A DNA stretch of 64,000 bases from Gandjariella thermophila. Lineage in GTDB: Bacteria; Actinomycetota; Actinomycetes; Mycobacteriales; Pseudonocardiaceae. Each line of letters opens with the position of its first letter. Within the stretch, counting starts at the first letter, position 1. The position numbers and the translations under genes were made by a program. Location: contig NZ_BJFL01000007.1 in assembly GCF_005405885.1 (NCBI RefSeq), positions 6,394-70,393 of the forward strand, written 5' to 3'. Shown in pieces: positions 44,230 to 53,441 of this stretch. The notes under the pieces were generated by a model that searched no databases, was not told the origin of the DNA, and saw nothing but the letters and a program-made list of their open reading frames with translations.

Positions 44230-44612
44230 CAGCCTGGTCGGCCGGGCTGCCGCATCCTGCCGGGTCACTGCCCGTGCCCGGCGAGCCCGGCCGCGCACTC
44301 GCGTGATCCCCGTACCTCCGCCCCGTTCGATCCGCTCACCGCGGATGACCGAGCGGGGCGCTCGGCGCACATCGCCATGTTTGTTTCTGTTCGGTCCGGT
44401 TGCGCAGATGCGAAGAACGGAGCATTGACCACCATAAATCAACACAGCTAAGGTCCAGACCAGTCAGGACTCACCGCCGCCGACCTGGCCGGGTCCGCGC
44501 CCGCACGGCACCGTCGCCCGCGCTCGCGCGAGCCCCGCAATGTCCCTGCCGGTGCCTCGTGTCGGCGGCACCCTCCGCCGGCGCGCGTGCACCTCGACGA
44601 CGAGGAGGCACG
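44230..44612 (+). other. alpha-galactosidase upstream region
   Basis: 383 bp. The stretch 44375-44450 is relatively AT-rich and probably contains the promoter. It holds the dre-like site at 44449-44464 and ends with the ribosome site GAGGAGG at about 44600. No additional gene is supported. Confidence 0.5.
44449..44464 (-). promoter_or_regulatory. possible DasR-type operator before the alpha-galactosidase
   Basis: On the minus strand ACTGGTCTGGACCTTA matches the DasR consensus ACTGGTCTAGACCACT at 12 of 16 positions, with the left half perfect. It lies about 150 bp upstream of the start. A single site, so weaker evidence than the pair at 10286-10331. Confidence 0.45.
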
Positions 44613-46268
44613 GTGCGCAGAGCCCTGCTCGCCCAGCTCACCGCGTTGGCCATGCTGGTGGCGGCGACCTTCGTCACGCTGTCCACCACCCTCATCCCGA
44701 CCGCGTCGGCCCTGGAGAACGGCCTCGCCCGGACCCCGCAGATGGGCTTCAACAACTGGAACGCCACCCACTGCCGGTCCGACTTCAACGAGGCGATGGT
44801 GAAGTCCATCGCGGACATCTTCGTCTCCTCCGGCCTCAGGGCCGCCGGCTACCAGTACGTGAACATCGACGACTGCTGGGCTCTCCCGCAGCGGGACACG
44901 AGCGGCAACCTGGTGCCCGACCCCGCCCGGTTCCCGCACGGCATCAAGGCGCTCGCCGACTACGTACACAGCAAGGGCCTGAAGTTCGGCCTCTACTCCA
45001 GCGCCGGCACCAAGACGTGCGACTCGGCCGGGTTCCCCGGCGCGCTCGGGCATGAGCGGCAGGACGCCGCGCTGTGGGCGTCCTGGGGCGTGGACTACCT
45101 GAAGTACGACAACTGCAACAACCAGGGTGTGGACGCGCGGCAGCGGTACACCGCGATGCGCGACGCGCTGGCCGCCACCGGCCGGCCGATCCTGTTCTCC
45201 ATCTGCGAGTGGGGCCAGAACCAGCCGTGGACGTGGGCGCAGAACGTGGGCAACTCGTGGCGCACCACCGGCGACATCGGCGACAACTGGGCCACGATGT
45301 TGTCGATCTTCCAGAAGAACCTGCCGCTGGCCCGCTACGCCCGGCCCGGCGCGTGGAACGACCCGGACATGCTGGAGGTCGGCAACGGCGGGATGACCGA
45401 CACCGAGTACCGCAGCCACTTCAGCCTGTGGGCGATGATGGCCGCTCCGCTGCTGATCGGCACCGATCTGCGCAAGGCCGGTTCGGCGACGCTGGACATC
45501 CTCACCAACCGGGACGTGATCGCGGTGGACCAGGACCCGCTGGGCATCCAGGGCCAGCAGGTCAGCGCGGCGGGCGGCCGCTATGTGGTGGCCAAGCCGC
45601 TGGCGAACGGCGACGTCGCGGTGGGGCTGTTCAACGCCGGCGAGGGCACCGCGACGATCAGCACGACCGCGGCCGCCATCGGCCTGGGCAACGCCCACCG
45701 GTACCGGCTACAGGACCTGTGGAGCAGGTCGTCCCGCACCACGACCGGTGCGATCAGCGCGTCGGTGCCGGCGCACGGCACGGTGGTCTACCGGGTGAGC
45801 CGGCTCGGCGCGACCCCCGCTCCCTCGGCCGGTACCAGCCAGCTGTCCGCGCTGCCCTGGGCGCTGATGAGCAACGCGTGGGGGCCGGCGGAACGGGACC
45901 GCAGCAACGGCGAGGCGCCCGACGGTGACGGGCGCACCCTCACCGTCGGCGGCGTCACCTTCGTGCACGGGCTGGGTACCAACGCGCGCAGCGAGATCCG
46001 CTACGACCTCGGTAGCAGGTGCACCCGGTTCACCGCGAGCGTCGGCGTGGACGACGAGGTCGGCGACCGCGGCTCGGTGGTGTTCCAGGTCTACGCCGAC
46101 GGGCGCAAGGTCGCGGACAGCGGCCTGCTCCGCGGCACGGACGGTGTCAGGCAGATCAGCGCGGACGTGTCGGGGGCGGCCTTACTGCACCTGACCGTGC
46201 TCGACGGCGGGGACACCGCCGACTACGACCACGCCGACTGGGGCAATGCCACGATCACCTGCGCCTAG
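44613..46268 (+). CDS. secreted GH27 alpha-galactosidase with C-terminal NPCBM domain
   Basis: 551 residues from GTG 44613, with GAGGAGG upstream. Signal peptide: ALLAQLTALAMLVAATFVTL ending near ASA. The GH27 catalytic domain begins ARTPQMGFNNWN; the nucleophile is Asp in VDYLKYDNCNNQG and the acid/base is Asp in PGAWNDPDMLEVGN. A small beta domain follows, then from about residue 415 an NPCBM-type carbohydrate-binding module (ALMSNAWGPAERDRSNGEAP, HGLGTNARSEIRYDL, FTASVGVDDEV). It releases terminal alpha-galactose from plant oligo- and polysaccharides outside the cell; galK and galE are in this window. It lies between housekeeping genes and overlaps the next, converging gene by four bases. 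Confidence 0.92.
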   Translation: MRRALLAQLTALAMLVAATFVTLSTTLIPTASALENGLARTPQMGFNNWNATHCRSDFNEAMVKSIADIFVSSGLRAAGYQYVNIDDCWALPQRDTSGNLVPDPARFPHGIKALADYVHSKGLKFGLYSSAGTKTCDSAGFPGALGHERQDAALWASWGVDYLKYDNCNNQGVDARQRYTAMRDALAATGRPILFSICEWGQNQPWTWAQNVGNSWRTTGDIGDNWATMLSIFQKNLPLARYARPGAWNDPDMLEVGNGGMTDTEYRSHFSLWAMMAAPLLIGTDLRKAGSATLDILTNRDVIAVDQDPLGIQGQQVSAAGGRYVVAKPLANGDVAVGLFNAGEGTATISTTAAAIGLGNAHRYRLQDLWSRSSRTTTGAISASVPAHGTVVYRVSRLGATPAPSAGTSQLSALPWALMSNAWGPAERDRSNGEAPDGDGRTLTVGGVTFVHGLGTNARSEIRYDLGSRCTRFTASVGVDDEVGDRGSVVFQVYADGRKVADSGLLRGTDGVRQISADVSGAALLHLTVLDGGDTADYDHADWGNATITCA

Positions 46269-46783
46269 CCCCGCGCCAGGTTCGGCGGCCGCGACCAGGC
46301 GATGCGGAACCAGGCGATCGCCATGACCAGCAACGACAGCACGGCCAGCACCAGCCCGGCGCCCGGTCCGGGGCCGGGCTGGTGGCTGTGCGTGGTCTGC
46401 TGCGACCAGATGGACAGCACGCCGACGACCAGGGCGAGCCAGCAGCCCAGCGCGCACACCCAGGACATACCCCACCGCCGGGTGGTCAGCCCAAGCGCCG
46501 AGCCCAGCACCCCGAAACCCATCGCCAGGTAGCCGAACACCCGGGGCAGCACGCCCACCCCCGGCGGCGCCTGGCCGAGTAGCACGTTCATCCCGCTGGT
46601 CCCGCCGGCCCACGGCAGCACCGTGGCCACCAGCAGCACCAGCACGGCGATCGCGATCACCAGCGCCCGCGCGCCCGGATCGATTCGCCGCAACACCGAC
46701 CGCTCGACCTGGTCGATCTCGGCGCGCAGTTCGGCGATGTCGTCCGGTTCGTCCGGGCGGCCGGAACTTCCCCGGGCGTTCAC
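46265..46783 (-). CDS. conserved membrane protein, Rv2732c-like
   Basis: 172 residues. A cytoplasmic acidic N-terminus (DIAELRAEIDQVERSVLRRI) is followed by four membrane helices (ALVIAIAVLVLLVATVLPWA, VFGYLAMGFGVLGSALGLTT, WVCALGCWLALVVGVLSIW, LVLAVLSLLVMAIAWFRIAW). The gene follows miaB by 67 bp, as Rv2732c follows miaB in Mycobacterium tuberculosis. Function unknown. Confidence 0.8.
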   Translation of the reverse strand: MNARGSSGRPDEPDDIAELRAEIDQVERSVLRRIDPGARALVIAIAVLVLLVATVLPWAGGTSGMNVLLGQAPPGVGVLPRVFGYLAMGFGVLGSALGLTTRRWGMSWVCALGCWLALVVGVLSIWSQQTTHSHQPGPGPGAGLVLAVLSLLVMAIAWFRIAWSRPPNLARG

Positions 46784-46850
46784 CGTGCCTCCTTCTCCGC
46801 GAGTTCGCGCGCGACGTGGTCTAGTTGGCTGAGACGGCTTGACGCACGCA

Positions 46851-48344
46851 TCAGGGAGCCTCGCACCCCCCGACGGCGACGGCCTCCGTGGGTGGCTGGC
46901 CGAACGACGGCAGGCCGAGGCTCACGCCGGAGGTCCTCGGGCGCTGGCCCGCCTCGGCGTTGTCCCCCGCGCGGGTGCGCCGGTGTGCTACCAGCGGCCC
47001 GTCCGCGACCAGGTGGTGCGGGGCGGCGTAGGTGACCGTCGCGTGCACCACGTCGCCGGGACGCACCGGGCCGTCCACGCCCCCCTGGTTGAAGTGCACC
47101 AGCCGGCCGTCCCGGGCCCGGCCGCTCATCCGGTGCGTCGCGGTGTCTTTGCGGCCCTCCCCCTCGGCGACCAGCACCTCGACCGTCTCGCCAACCAGCC
47201 GCTTGTTCTGCTCCCAGGAGATCTCCTCCTGCAGCGCCACCAGCCGGTCGTAACGGTCCTGCACGACCTCCTTGGGCACCTGGTCGGCCATGCCCGCCGC
47301 CGGGGTGCCGGGCCGCTTGGAGTACTGGAAGGTGAACGCGCCGGAGAACCGCGCCGCGCGCGCCACGTCCAGGGTGGCCTGGAAGTCCTCCTCGGTCTCG
47401 CCGGGGAAGCCGACGATGATGTCGGTGGTGATGGCCGCGTCGGGCATGGCCTCGCGGACCTTCTCGATGATCGACAGGTACCGCTCGGACCGGTAGGAGC
47501 GGCGCATCGCCCTGAGGATCCGGTCCGACCCGGACTGCAGCGGCATGTGCAACTGGTGGCAGACGTTCGGCGTCTCCGCCATCGCGGCGATCACGTCGTC
47601 GGTGAAGTCACGGGGATGCGGGGAGGTGAACCGCACCCGCTCCAGGCCGTCGATCTCGCCGCAGGCGCGCAGCAGCTTGCCGAACGCGTAGCGGTCGCCG
47701 AACTCGACGCCGTAGGAGTTGACATTCTGCCCGAGCAGCGTCACCTCCAGCACGCCCTCCGCGACCAGCGCCCGCACCTCGGCCAGCACGTCACCGGGGC
47801 GCCGGTCCTTCTCCCGGCCGCGCAGCGCGGGCACGATGCAGAAGGTGCAGGTGTTGTTGCAGCCGACGGAGATCGACACCCAGCCCGAGTAGGCCGACTC
47901 CCGGCGGGCCGGGAGCGTCGACGGGAAGACCTCCAGCGACTCCAGGATCTCGACCTGAGCCTCGGCGTTGTGCCGGGCGCGTTCCAGCAGCGTGGGCAGC
48001 GAGCCGATGTTGTGCGTGCCGAACACGACGTCCACCCACGGGGCGCGGCGGACGATCTCGCCACGGTCCTTCTGCGCCAGGCAGCCGCCTACCGCGATCT
48101 GCATCCCCGGGTGCTGCTTCTTCACCGGGTGGAGGTGGCCGAGGTTGCCGTACAGCCGGTTGTCCGCGTTCTCCCGCACCGCGCAGGTGTTGAACACGAC
48201 CACGTCGGGCACGGCGCCGCCGCCGGTCACGGGCACGTAGCCCGCGTCCTCCAGCAGCCCGGCCAGCCGCTCGGAGTCATGCACGTTCATCTGGCAGCCG
48301 TACGTGCGGATCTCGTAAGTCTTACCCACGCCGCTCGTGCTCAC
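46851..48344 (-). CDS. miaB: tRNA-2-methylthio-N6-dimethylallyladenosine synthase
   Basis: 497 residues from GTG at 48342-48344 ([20 protein letters not shown]); further upstream codons are not conserved in style. N-terminal UPF0004 domain with three cysteines for one Fe-S cluster ([22 protein letters not shown]), radical-SAM motif [11 protein letters not shown] for the second, then a TRAM domain near the C-terminus ([18 protein letters not shown]). It adds the methylthio group at C2 of i6A37 in tRNA. A tail of about 40 residues after TRAM is extra. Partner of MiaA. Confidence 0.95.
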   Translation of the reverse strand: MSTSGVGKTYEIRTYGCQMNVHDSERLAGLLEDAGYVPVTGGGAVPDVVVFNTCAVRENADNRLYGNLGHLHPVKKQHPGMQIAVGGCLAQKDRGEIVRRAPWVDVVFGTHNIGSLPTLLERARHNAEAQVEILESLEVFPSTLPARRESAYSGWVSISVGCNNTCTFCIVPALRGREKDRRPGDVLAEVRALVAEGVLEVTLLGQNVNSYGVEFGDRYAFGKLLRACGEIDGLERVRFTSPHPRDFTDDVIAAMAETPNVCHQLHMPLQSGSDRILRAMRRSYRSERYLSIIEKVREAMPDAAITTDIIVGFPGETEEDFQATLDVARAARFSGAFTFQYSKRPGTPAAGMADQVPKEVVQDRYDRLVALQEEISWEQNKRLVGETVEVLVAEGEGRKDTATHRMSGRARDGRLVHFNQGGVDGPVRPGDVVHATVTYAAPHHLVADGPLVAHRRTRAGDNAEAGQRPRTSGVSLGLPSFGQPPTEAVAVGGCEAP

Positions 48345-48975
48345 GCCTACACCGTATCCCCTGGTCAACCCGCTGTTCCGCTGGCGCGACAGGCTGAATC
48401 GCGTGCCAGCGAGCCGCGTTCGAGAAGCACCCTGTGGATCTTCTGGACGGGCGGTCCGCACCGTCGCCGCGAAGGACCGCCGGCGCCTAGGTTAGATCCC
48501 TCCGGGCCATCCGCCACGCGCGGTCGTTGGTCCCGCCGCGCGCCCGCACGTCCGTAACCGTGCCGAGCCACGCGTCGTACAGGCCCCATCACGGAGCGCG
48601 AGACCCCGGCGAGTTCCCGCGCCGTGACTCCCAACCTTTCGACGGCCGTGAGGGGTCCGCCGACCGGGAGCCGTGCCGCCCCGCGCCGCGAGATCAGGTC
48701 GTCGGGGACGACGCGAGCACGATGATCCACTCCGGGATCGGTACGTCTACCAGGACTGATCGATCCCCGTAAACCCTTATGGCGCAATGAATACGGCCAT
48801 AAGATCCGCAGCCGTTTGTACGTTTCACATACATCCGATTACCGCATGTAGTTACTCCATTTGGCGGAACGCCGACGTCGTCGCGGTGGGGACTATCTCG
48901 GCGTACTACACAAACCCCCGGCTCCTGGCTCTATCCGTCCCCCGGCCATCGAGTCGGGGGATGGAAGGAGAGAAC
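48345..48975. other. intergenic region before the protease, no supported gene
   Basis: 631 bp. A 140-codon minus-strand open frame (48365-48787) lacks a ribosome site and recognisable content. The part 48770-48900 is markedly AT-rich for this genome and contains an inverted repeat (48776-48803), suggesting the promoter of the protease gene. Confidence 0.5.
48776..48803. promoter_or_regulatory. inverted repeat upstream of secreted protease
   Basis: CTTATGGC (48776-48783) and GCCATAAG (48796-48803) are perfect inverted arms with a 12-base spacer. It lies in AT-rich DNA about 175 bp before the protease start and could bind a dimeric regulator. Confidence 0.4.
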
Positions 48976-49983
48976 ATGCCCCGAGGTTCTCTGGGCCGAG
49001 GTCTGCTCGCGTTCGCCGCGACAGCGCTGGCCAGCCTGGCGATGGCGGCACCAGCCGCCAGCGCCTCGCCGGCCCATCCGTTCATCATCGGCGGTACCCC
49101 GGCGACGCAGACCTACAGCTTCATGGCGTCTCTGCAGTCGCCCGACGGTCAACATCACTGCGGCGCCTCACTGATCGACAAGCAGTGGCTGGTCACCGCC
49201 GCGCACTGCGTGGAAGGGCAGCAGCCCAGCAACATGCGGATCCGGATCGGTTCGACCGACCGCACCAGCGGCGGCGAGTTCGTCACCCCGGACAAGTTCG
49301 TGCCCAATCCGCAGGCGAGCCAGACGCAGGCCGGCTATGACATTGCGCTGATCCACCTGCCCCAGGCGGTGCAGGCGGCACCGGTCAAGATCGCTGGCAC
49401 GTCCCCTACGCCGGGCACCGCGCTGCGGCTGATCGGCTGGGGACAGACCTGTCCGAGCCAGGGGTGTGGCGAGCCGCCGCAGCAACTGCAGCAGTTGGAC
49501 ACCAAGACGGTCGACCCGTCGCAGTGCAACGGCGGCGCGTTCGATGCGCAGCGTGAGCTGTGCATCGACAACCAGGGCGGCAAGGCGAGCGCCTGCTACG
49601 GCGACTCGGGTGGTCCGGCCGTGGTGCACGACGGTGACGGGTGGGCCCTAGTCGGCGCGACCAGCCGTGGTCAGGCCCAGAACTGTCCGGACAAGCCCGG
49701 CATCTACACCAACGTCGTGGCGCACACGGACTGGATCAAGCAGACCATGAGCTCCGGCGGCGGCTCGCAGCCGCCGGGTGGCCAGCCGACGCCGCCGGGC
49801 GGCCAGCCGCCGTCGCCAACCCCGCCGGGCGGTCAGCCGCCGGTTCCCACCCCGCCGGGTGGCGAGCCGCCGTCCCCGATGCCGCCGGGCGGTGGCGAGC
49901 CGACCCCTCCGGGTGGCCAGCCGCCGATGCCCCCTGTCGGCCCGCCCGGCATGCCTCCGTTCCCGCCGGGAGGGCCCTGCTGA
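48976..49983 (+). CDS. secreted trypsin-like serine protease with Pro/Gly-rich tail
   Basis: 335 residues from ATG 48976, with GGAAGGAG upstream. Signal peptide: GLLAFAATALASLAMAAPAASA. A chymotrypsin-fold domain of the S1 family follows (FIIGGTPATQTYSFMASLQS): catalytic His in LVTAAHCVEG, Asp in GYDIALIHL, Ser in CYGDSGGPAVV. Six or more cysteines suggest disulfides. After about residue 255 comes a repetitive tail of PPGGQP-like units ending in GPC, likely a wall-spanning or flexible linker. Activity probably trypsin-like because the base of the S1 pocket segment reads SACYGDSGGP. Substrate unknown. Confidence 0.92.
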   Translation: MPRGSLGRGLLAFAATALASLAMAAPAASASPAHPFIIGGTPATQTYSFMASLQSPDGQHHCGASLIDKQWLVTAAHCVEGQQPSNMRIRIGSTDRTSGGEFVTPDKFVPNPQASQTQAGYDIALIHLPQAVQAAPVKIAGTSPTPGTALRLIGWGQTCPSQGCGEPPQQLQQLDTKTVDPSQCNGGAFDAQRELCIDNQGGKASACYGDSGGPAVVHDGDGWALVGATSRGQAQNCPDKPGIYTNVVAHTDWIKQTMSSGGGSQPPGGQPTPPGGQPPSPTPPGGQPPVPTPPGGEPPSPMPPGGGEPTPPGGQPPMPPVGPPGMPPFPPGGPC

Positions 49984-50004
49984 CCCGCGGAACGCGCTAC
50001 GTGT

Positions 50005-50045
50005 AGCGGGGGTCACGAGACCGAATCTGTCTCGCGACCCCCGCT
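50005..50045 (+). terminator. 17-bp hairpin terminator after the protease
   Basis: Left arm 50005-50021 (AGCGGGGGTCACGAGAC) pairs with 50029-50045 at 16 of 17 positions around a 7-base loop, 21 bp after the protease stop. Confidence 0.75.
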
Positions 50046-50154
50046 TCCGCGCTGCGCGCCGACGCGCGTTCCGAACCGCGTGATCGCTCTCCGGCCCCCC
50101 GCGGGGCACCGGGAGGCGGATCCGGATGGCGCGGCGCCGTGGCACGATGCTGGC

Positions 50155-51114
50155 GTGTCGCGCCTGGCCGGTCGGTTCGGCGTCGCGGCGGTCGTCGCCG
50201 TGACGCTGCTGACCGCGCTCAGCGGATGCCGGGACGCGTTCACCGGGCTGCGGCTGTCCATCGCCACCGGCGGCACCCAGGGCGTCTACTACGTCCTCGG
50301 CAACACGCTGGCCGACGCGTGGACCGGGCAGCTCGGCATTCCCCGGCCCACGGTGCTGTCCACCGCCGCCTCGGTGGACAACGTCGACCGGCTCCGGGCC
50401 GGCACCGCGGACGTGGGCTTCTCCGCGGCGGACGTGGCCTCCGCCGCGGCGGCCGGCGGCCCGCGGCCCGGCCAGCACGCCATCCGCGCGCTGGCCCGCA
50501 TCTACGACGACTACGTGCAACTCGTGGTGCGTGCCGACGTCCCGGCGCGCCGGCTGGCCGACCTGCGCGGGCTGCGCGTGTCGATCGGCCTGCCCAACTC
50601 CGGCGTCCAGGTGATCGCGCAGCGGCTGCTCACCGCGGCCGGCCTGTCCGAGAAGAACGACCTGCAGGCCCAGCAACTCGGCATCGACGAGTCGCTGAAC
50701 GCGCTGCGCGACGGCCGGATCGACGCGTTCTTCTGGTCCGGCGGCCTGCCCACCGGCGGGGTCACCGAGCTGGCCAAGTCCGTGCCGCTGCGCATGCTGG
50801 ACCTTTCCGACGTGGTGCCCACGCTGCGCCAGCGCTACCCGGACTACAGCTCGGCCACGGTGCCGGCCTCCGCCTACGGGCTGCCGAACGCCGGCCCGGT
50901 CACCACCCTGGTGGTGCACAACTACCTGCTGGTCACCGACGCGATGCCGGACGACGTGGCGGAGGCGCTGGTGCGGGGGGTCTTCGACGCCCAGCCGGCG
51001 CTGGTGAAGGCGAACGTGGCGGCGCGGTCGATCGACGTGCGCGCGGCGATCGAGACGGCGCCGGTGCCGCTGCATCCGGGCGCGCTGCGGTACTACCGCG
51101 CGGTCAAGGTGTGA
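50155..51114 (+). CDS. TAXI-family (TRAP-type) solute-binding lipoprotein
   Basis: 319 residues from GTG 50155. Signal peptide with lipobox LSGC: VAAVVAVTLLTALSGC. The TAXI core begins LRLSIATGGTQGVYYVLGNT and continues with ASVDNVDRLRAGTADVGFSA, VSIGLPNSGVQVIAQRLLTA and DAFFWSGGLPTGGVTELAK. TAXI proteins bind small acids (glutamate, 2-oxoglutarate and others) for TRAP transporters, but no TRAP permease genes are here. It converges on gluK of the glutamate two-component system, so it may bind the ligand that this system senses. That link is an inference from position. Confidence 0.85.
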   Translation: MSRLAGRFGVAAVVAVTLLTALSGCRDAFTGLRLSIATGGTQGVYYVLGNTLADAWTGQLGIPRPTVLSTAASVDNVDRLRAGTADVGFSAADVASAAAAGGPRPGQHAIRALARIYDDYVQLVVRADVPARRLADLRGLRVSIGLPNSGVQVIAQRLLTAAGLSEKNDLQAQQLGIDESLNALRDGRIDAFFWSGGLPTGGVTELAKSVPLRMLDLSDVVPTLRQRYPDYSSATVPASAYGLPNAGPVTTLVVHNYLLVTDAMPDDVAEALVRGVFDAQPALVKANVAARSIDVRAAIETAPVPLHPGALRYYRAVKV

Positions 51115-51145
51115 CGCGTCCTGCCGGGCACGGCGCGCGCCGGTG

Positions 51146-52540
51146 TCACCGGTGACCGTCCGAGTCGGCGGGAAGTCGGACGGTGACCCGCAGGCCGCCG
51201 CCCTCGGGGAGATCGAGTTCGACGGTGCCGCCGACGCGTTCCACGAGCTGCCGCACGATGGCCAATCCCAGCCCGGAGCCGCCCACGTTCTGGTGGGCCT
51301 GGCTGCGCCAGAACCGGTCGGTGGCCCGGTCCAGCTCCTCCGGCCGCAGGCCGGGGCCGTGGTCCCGGACCGCCACCCGCACCCAGCCGTCCCGGCGCCG
51401 CACGTCCACCTCGACCAGGGTGTCCTCCCCGGTGAACTTCAGCGCGTTGTCCAGCAGCGCGTCCAGCGCGGTCTCCAGGCCGCGGGGCGGGGCGAGCGCG
51501 GTGCCGCCGCGCTCGCCGGCGAGCACCAGCCCGACACCACGCGCGGTGGCCGCCACCTGCCAGGCGCTCAGCCGGTCGGCCACCACCCGGTCCACGTCCA
51601 CCGGCACCGGGTCCACCGAGCTGCCCTCGGCCCGGGCCATGGCCAGCAGCTCGTCCAGGATCTGGTTCAGCCGGTCGGTCTCCGCGACCGCGGCGACCTG
51701 GTGCGGCCCGGCCTCGGCGTCCACGTGGCCCTCCAGGTTGCCCAGCCGCAGCCGCAGCGCGGTGAGCGGGTTGCGGAGCTGGTGGGAGGCGTCCGCGACG
51801 AACGCCCGCTGGGCGGCCAGCACCTCGCTGACCTGGGCGGCCATCTGGTCGAAGGAGCGGCTGAGCTGGCGCAGCTCGGGCGGTCCACCGCCGGCGCCGA
51901 CCGGCTTCACCTCCCGGCCGGAGACGACCGCGGCGAGCAGCGCCCCGGTGGCGTCGTCCAGCCGGCGCACCGGCCGCAGCGTCCAGCGCACCACTGGCAG
52001 CGCGAGCATCACCGCGAGGCCGAGCGCCAGCACCGCGCCCAGTACCAGCAGGCCCCACTGCTCGAGCACCCGGGTGCGGCTGCCGCCGGTCGGTGACACG
52101 GTCACCGCCGCGCCGCGCACCTCGCCGTCCACCAGCACCGGTTCGGCCAGCACCAGCGGCCTGGCGTCCCAGGGCAGCAGCAGCGAGCCGGCCTCGGGGA
52201 ACCGGCCGGCCAGCGCCGCGTTCACCGCGTCCCGCACGGGCGTGGACGCCACGTCGATGCCGTCCCGCGAGGCGGCCACGATCTGCCCGTCCCGGTCGAA
52301 GACCGCCACGGCGATGCCGTAGACATCGTCGTACCGGCGCAGTTCCGGGGCCATCAGCCACGGCTGGTCGTCCAGCAGCGGCCGCTGGGCCAGCGAGGCG
52401 AACCAGCTGGTGTCGGTGAGCCGGTCCAGGAACAGCCGGCGCTGCTCGCTGCCGGCCACGCTGGCGCCGAGCGGGATGCCCATGCCCACCACGACCAGCA
52501 CGACCAGCGAGAGCACCACGCCGAGCAGCCGGGACCGCAC
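51146..52540 (-). CDS. gluK: sensor histidine kinase, GluK-like
   Basis: 464 residues. N-terminal helix (LLGVVLSLVVLVVVGMGIPL), an extracytoplasmic domain of about 110 residues, a second helix (LLVLGAVLALGLAVMLALPV), HAMP, HisKA with the phospho-His in FVADASHQLRNPLTALRLRL, and the ATPase domain (DNALKFTG, DHGPGLRPEEL, GGSGLGLAIV). Position next to gluR and divergent from gluABCD is that of GluK in Streptomyces, which senses extracellular glutamate. Assignment rests on this context. Confidence 0.8.
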   Translation of the reverse strand: MRSRLLGVVLSLVVLVVVGMGIPLGASVAGSEQRRLFLDRLTDTSWFASLAQRPLLDDQPWLMAPELRRYDDVYGIAVAVFDRDGQIVAASRDGIDVASTPVRDAVNAALAGRFPEAGSLLLPWDARPLVLAEPVLVDGEVRGAAVTVSPTGGSRTRVLEQWGLLVLGAVLALGLAVMLALPVVRWTLRPVRRLDDATGALLAAVVSGREVKPVGAGGGPPELRQLSRSFDQMAAQVSEVLAAQRAFVADASHQLRNPLTALRLRLGNLEGHVDAEAGPHQVAAVAETDRLNQILDELLAMARAEGSSVDPVPVDVDRVVADRLSAWQVAATARGVGLVLAGERGGTALAPPRGLETALDALLDNALKFTGEDTLVEVDVRRRDGWVRVAVRDHGPGLRPEELDRATDRFWRSQAHQNVGGSGLGLAIVRQLVERVGGTVELDLPEGGGLRVTVRLPADSDGHR

Positions 52541-52552
52541 GCCACACCGCCC

Positions 52553-53302
52553 CTACCGCCCGGCCGACGCGTCCCCGGCGTCGGGCCCGGCCTCGTCCAC
52601 GGTCCGCTCCGGTGTCGCGGCCGGCGTGTCGGCGGGTGCCTTCCCCAGCCGGTAGCCGACCCCGCGCACGGTCTCCACCAGCCACGGCCGGCCGAGCTTG
52701 GTCCGTAACGTGGCCACGTGCACATCCAGGGTGCGGTTCGCGCCCGGCCAGCTCCGGCCCCACACCTCGACCAGGATCCGCTCCCGGGTGCACACCGCGC
52801 CGCCCGCGCCGACCACCAGCGCGAGCACCTGGAACTCCTTGCGGGACAGCGACACCGGTTGGCCGGCCACGGTGACCTCGTGCCGGCTCAGGTCCACCTC
52901 GACATCGCCGACGCGGACCACCTCGGAGGCCGCCGCGCCCGGCCCGGGGTCGGCGCGCCGCCGCCGCACCGCGTGCACCCGGGCCACCAACTCGCCGACG
53001 TCGTACGGCTTCACCAGGTAGTCGTCCGCGCCGGCGTGCAGGCCGAGGATGCGATCGTCCACCTCGCCACGCGCGGACACCACGATGATCGCCACGTCAC
53101 TGGCCGCACGGATCTGGCGGCAGAGAGTGACGCCGTTGACGTCCGGGAGGCCGAGGTCGAGCAGCACCACGTCCACCCCGGACAGGTGCTCCAGCACTCC
53201 CCGCCCCTCGGCGAGCCGGTCCACCGTGAAGCCCCGCCGGTTCAGCGCCGGGACGAGGGCGTCGGCGACTCTGTCGTCGTCCTCCACGAGGAGCACGTGC
53301 AC
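52553..53302 (-). CDS. gluR: OmpR-family response regulator, GluR-like
   Basis: 249 residues. Receiver with VEDDDRVADAL, phosphoacceptor Asp in VVLLDLGLPDVNG and Lys in YLVKPYDVGEL; winged helix with LSRKEFQVLALVV and VHVATLRTKLGRPWLVETVR, then GVGYRLG; a short acidic tail follows. It is 12 bp upstream of gluK and divergent from gluA (139-bp promoter region), so it probably activates gluABCD in response to glutamate, as reported for Streptomyces GluR. Confidence 0.82.
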   Translation of the reverse strand: MHVLLVEDDDRVADALVPALNRRGFTVDRLAEGRGVLEHLSGVDVVLLDLGLPDVNGVTLCRQIRAASDVAIIVVSARGEVDDRILGLHAGADDYLVKPYDVGELVARVHAVRRRRADPGPGAAASEVVRVGDVEVDLSRHEVTVAGQPVSLSRKEFQVLALVVGAGGAVCTRERILVEVWGRSWPGANRTLDVHVATLRTKLGRPWLVETVRGVGYRLGKAPADTPAATPERTVDEAGPDAGDASAGR

Positions 53303-53441
53303 CTTGTTCTTCCTCCCGACAAATCATCCGATTGTGTGACAAAGTTGAGACCCTAAGTCTTGCTCAAGCCGGCTGGACTGGCGCGGTACGGCACACCTAC
53401 GTTTCCCGCCTACGCACAGCCATCCTGCTCTGGAGGGACCG

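Noticed and set aside
48365-48787. 140-codon minus-strand frame upstream of miaB, in a place where other genes could sit
   Set aside because: No ribosome site, no domain and no similarity I can recognise to RecX or other expected neighbours.
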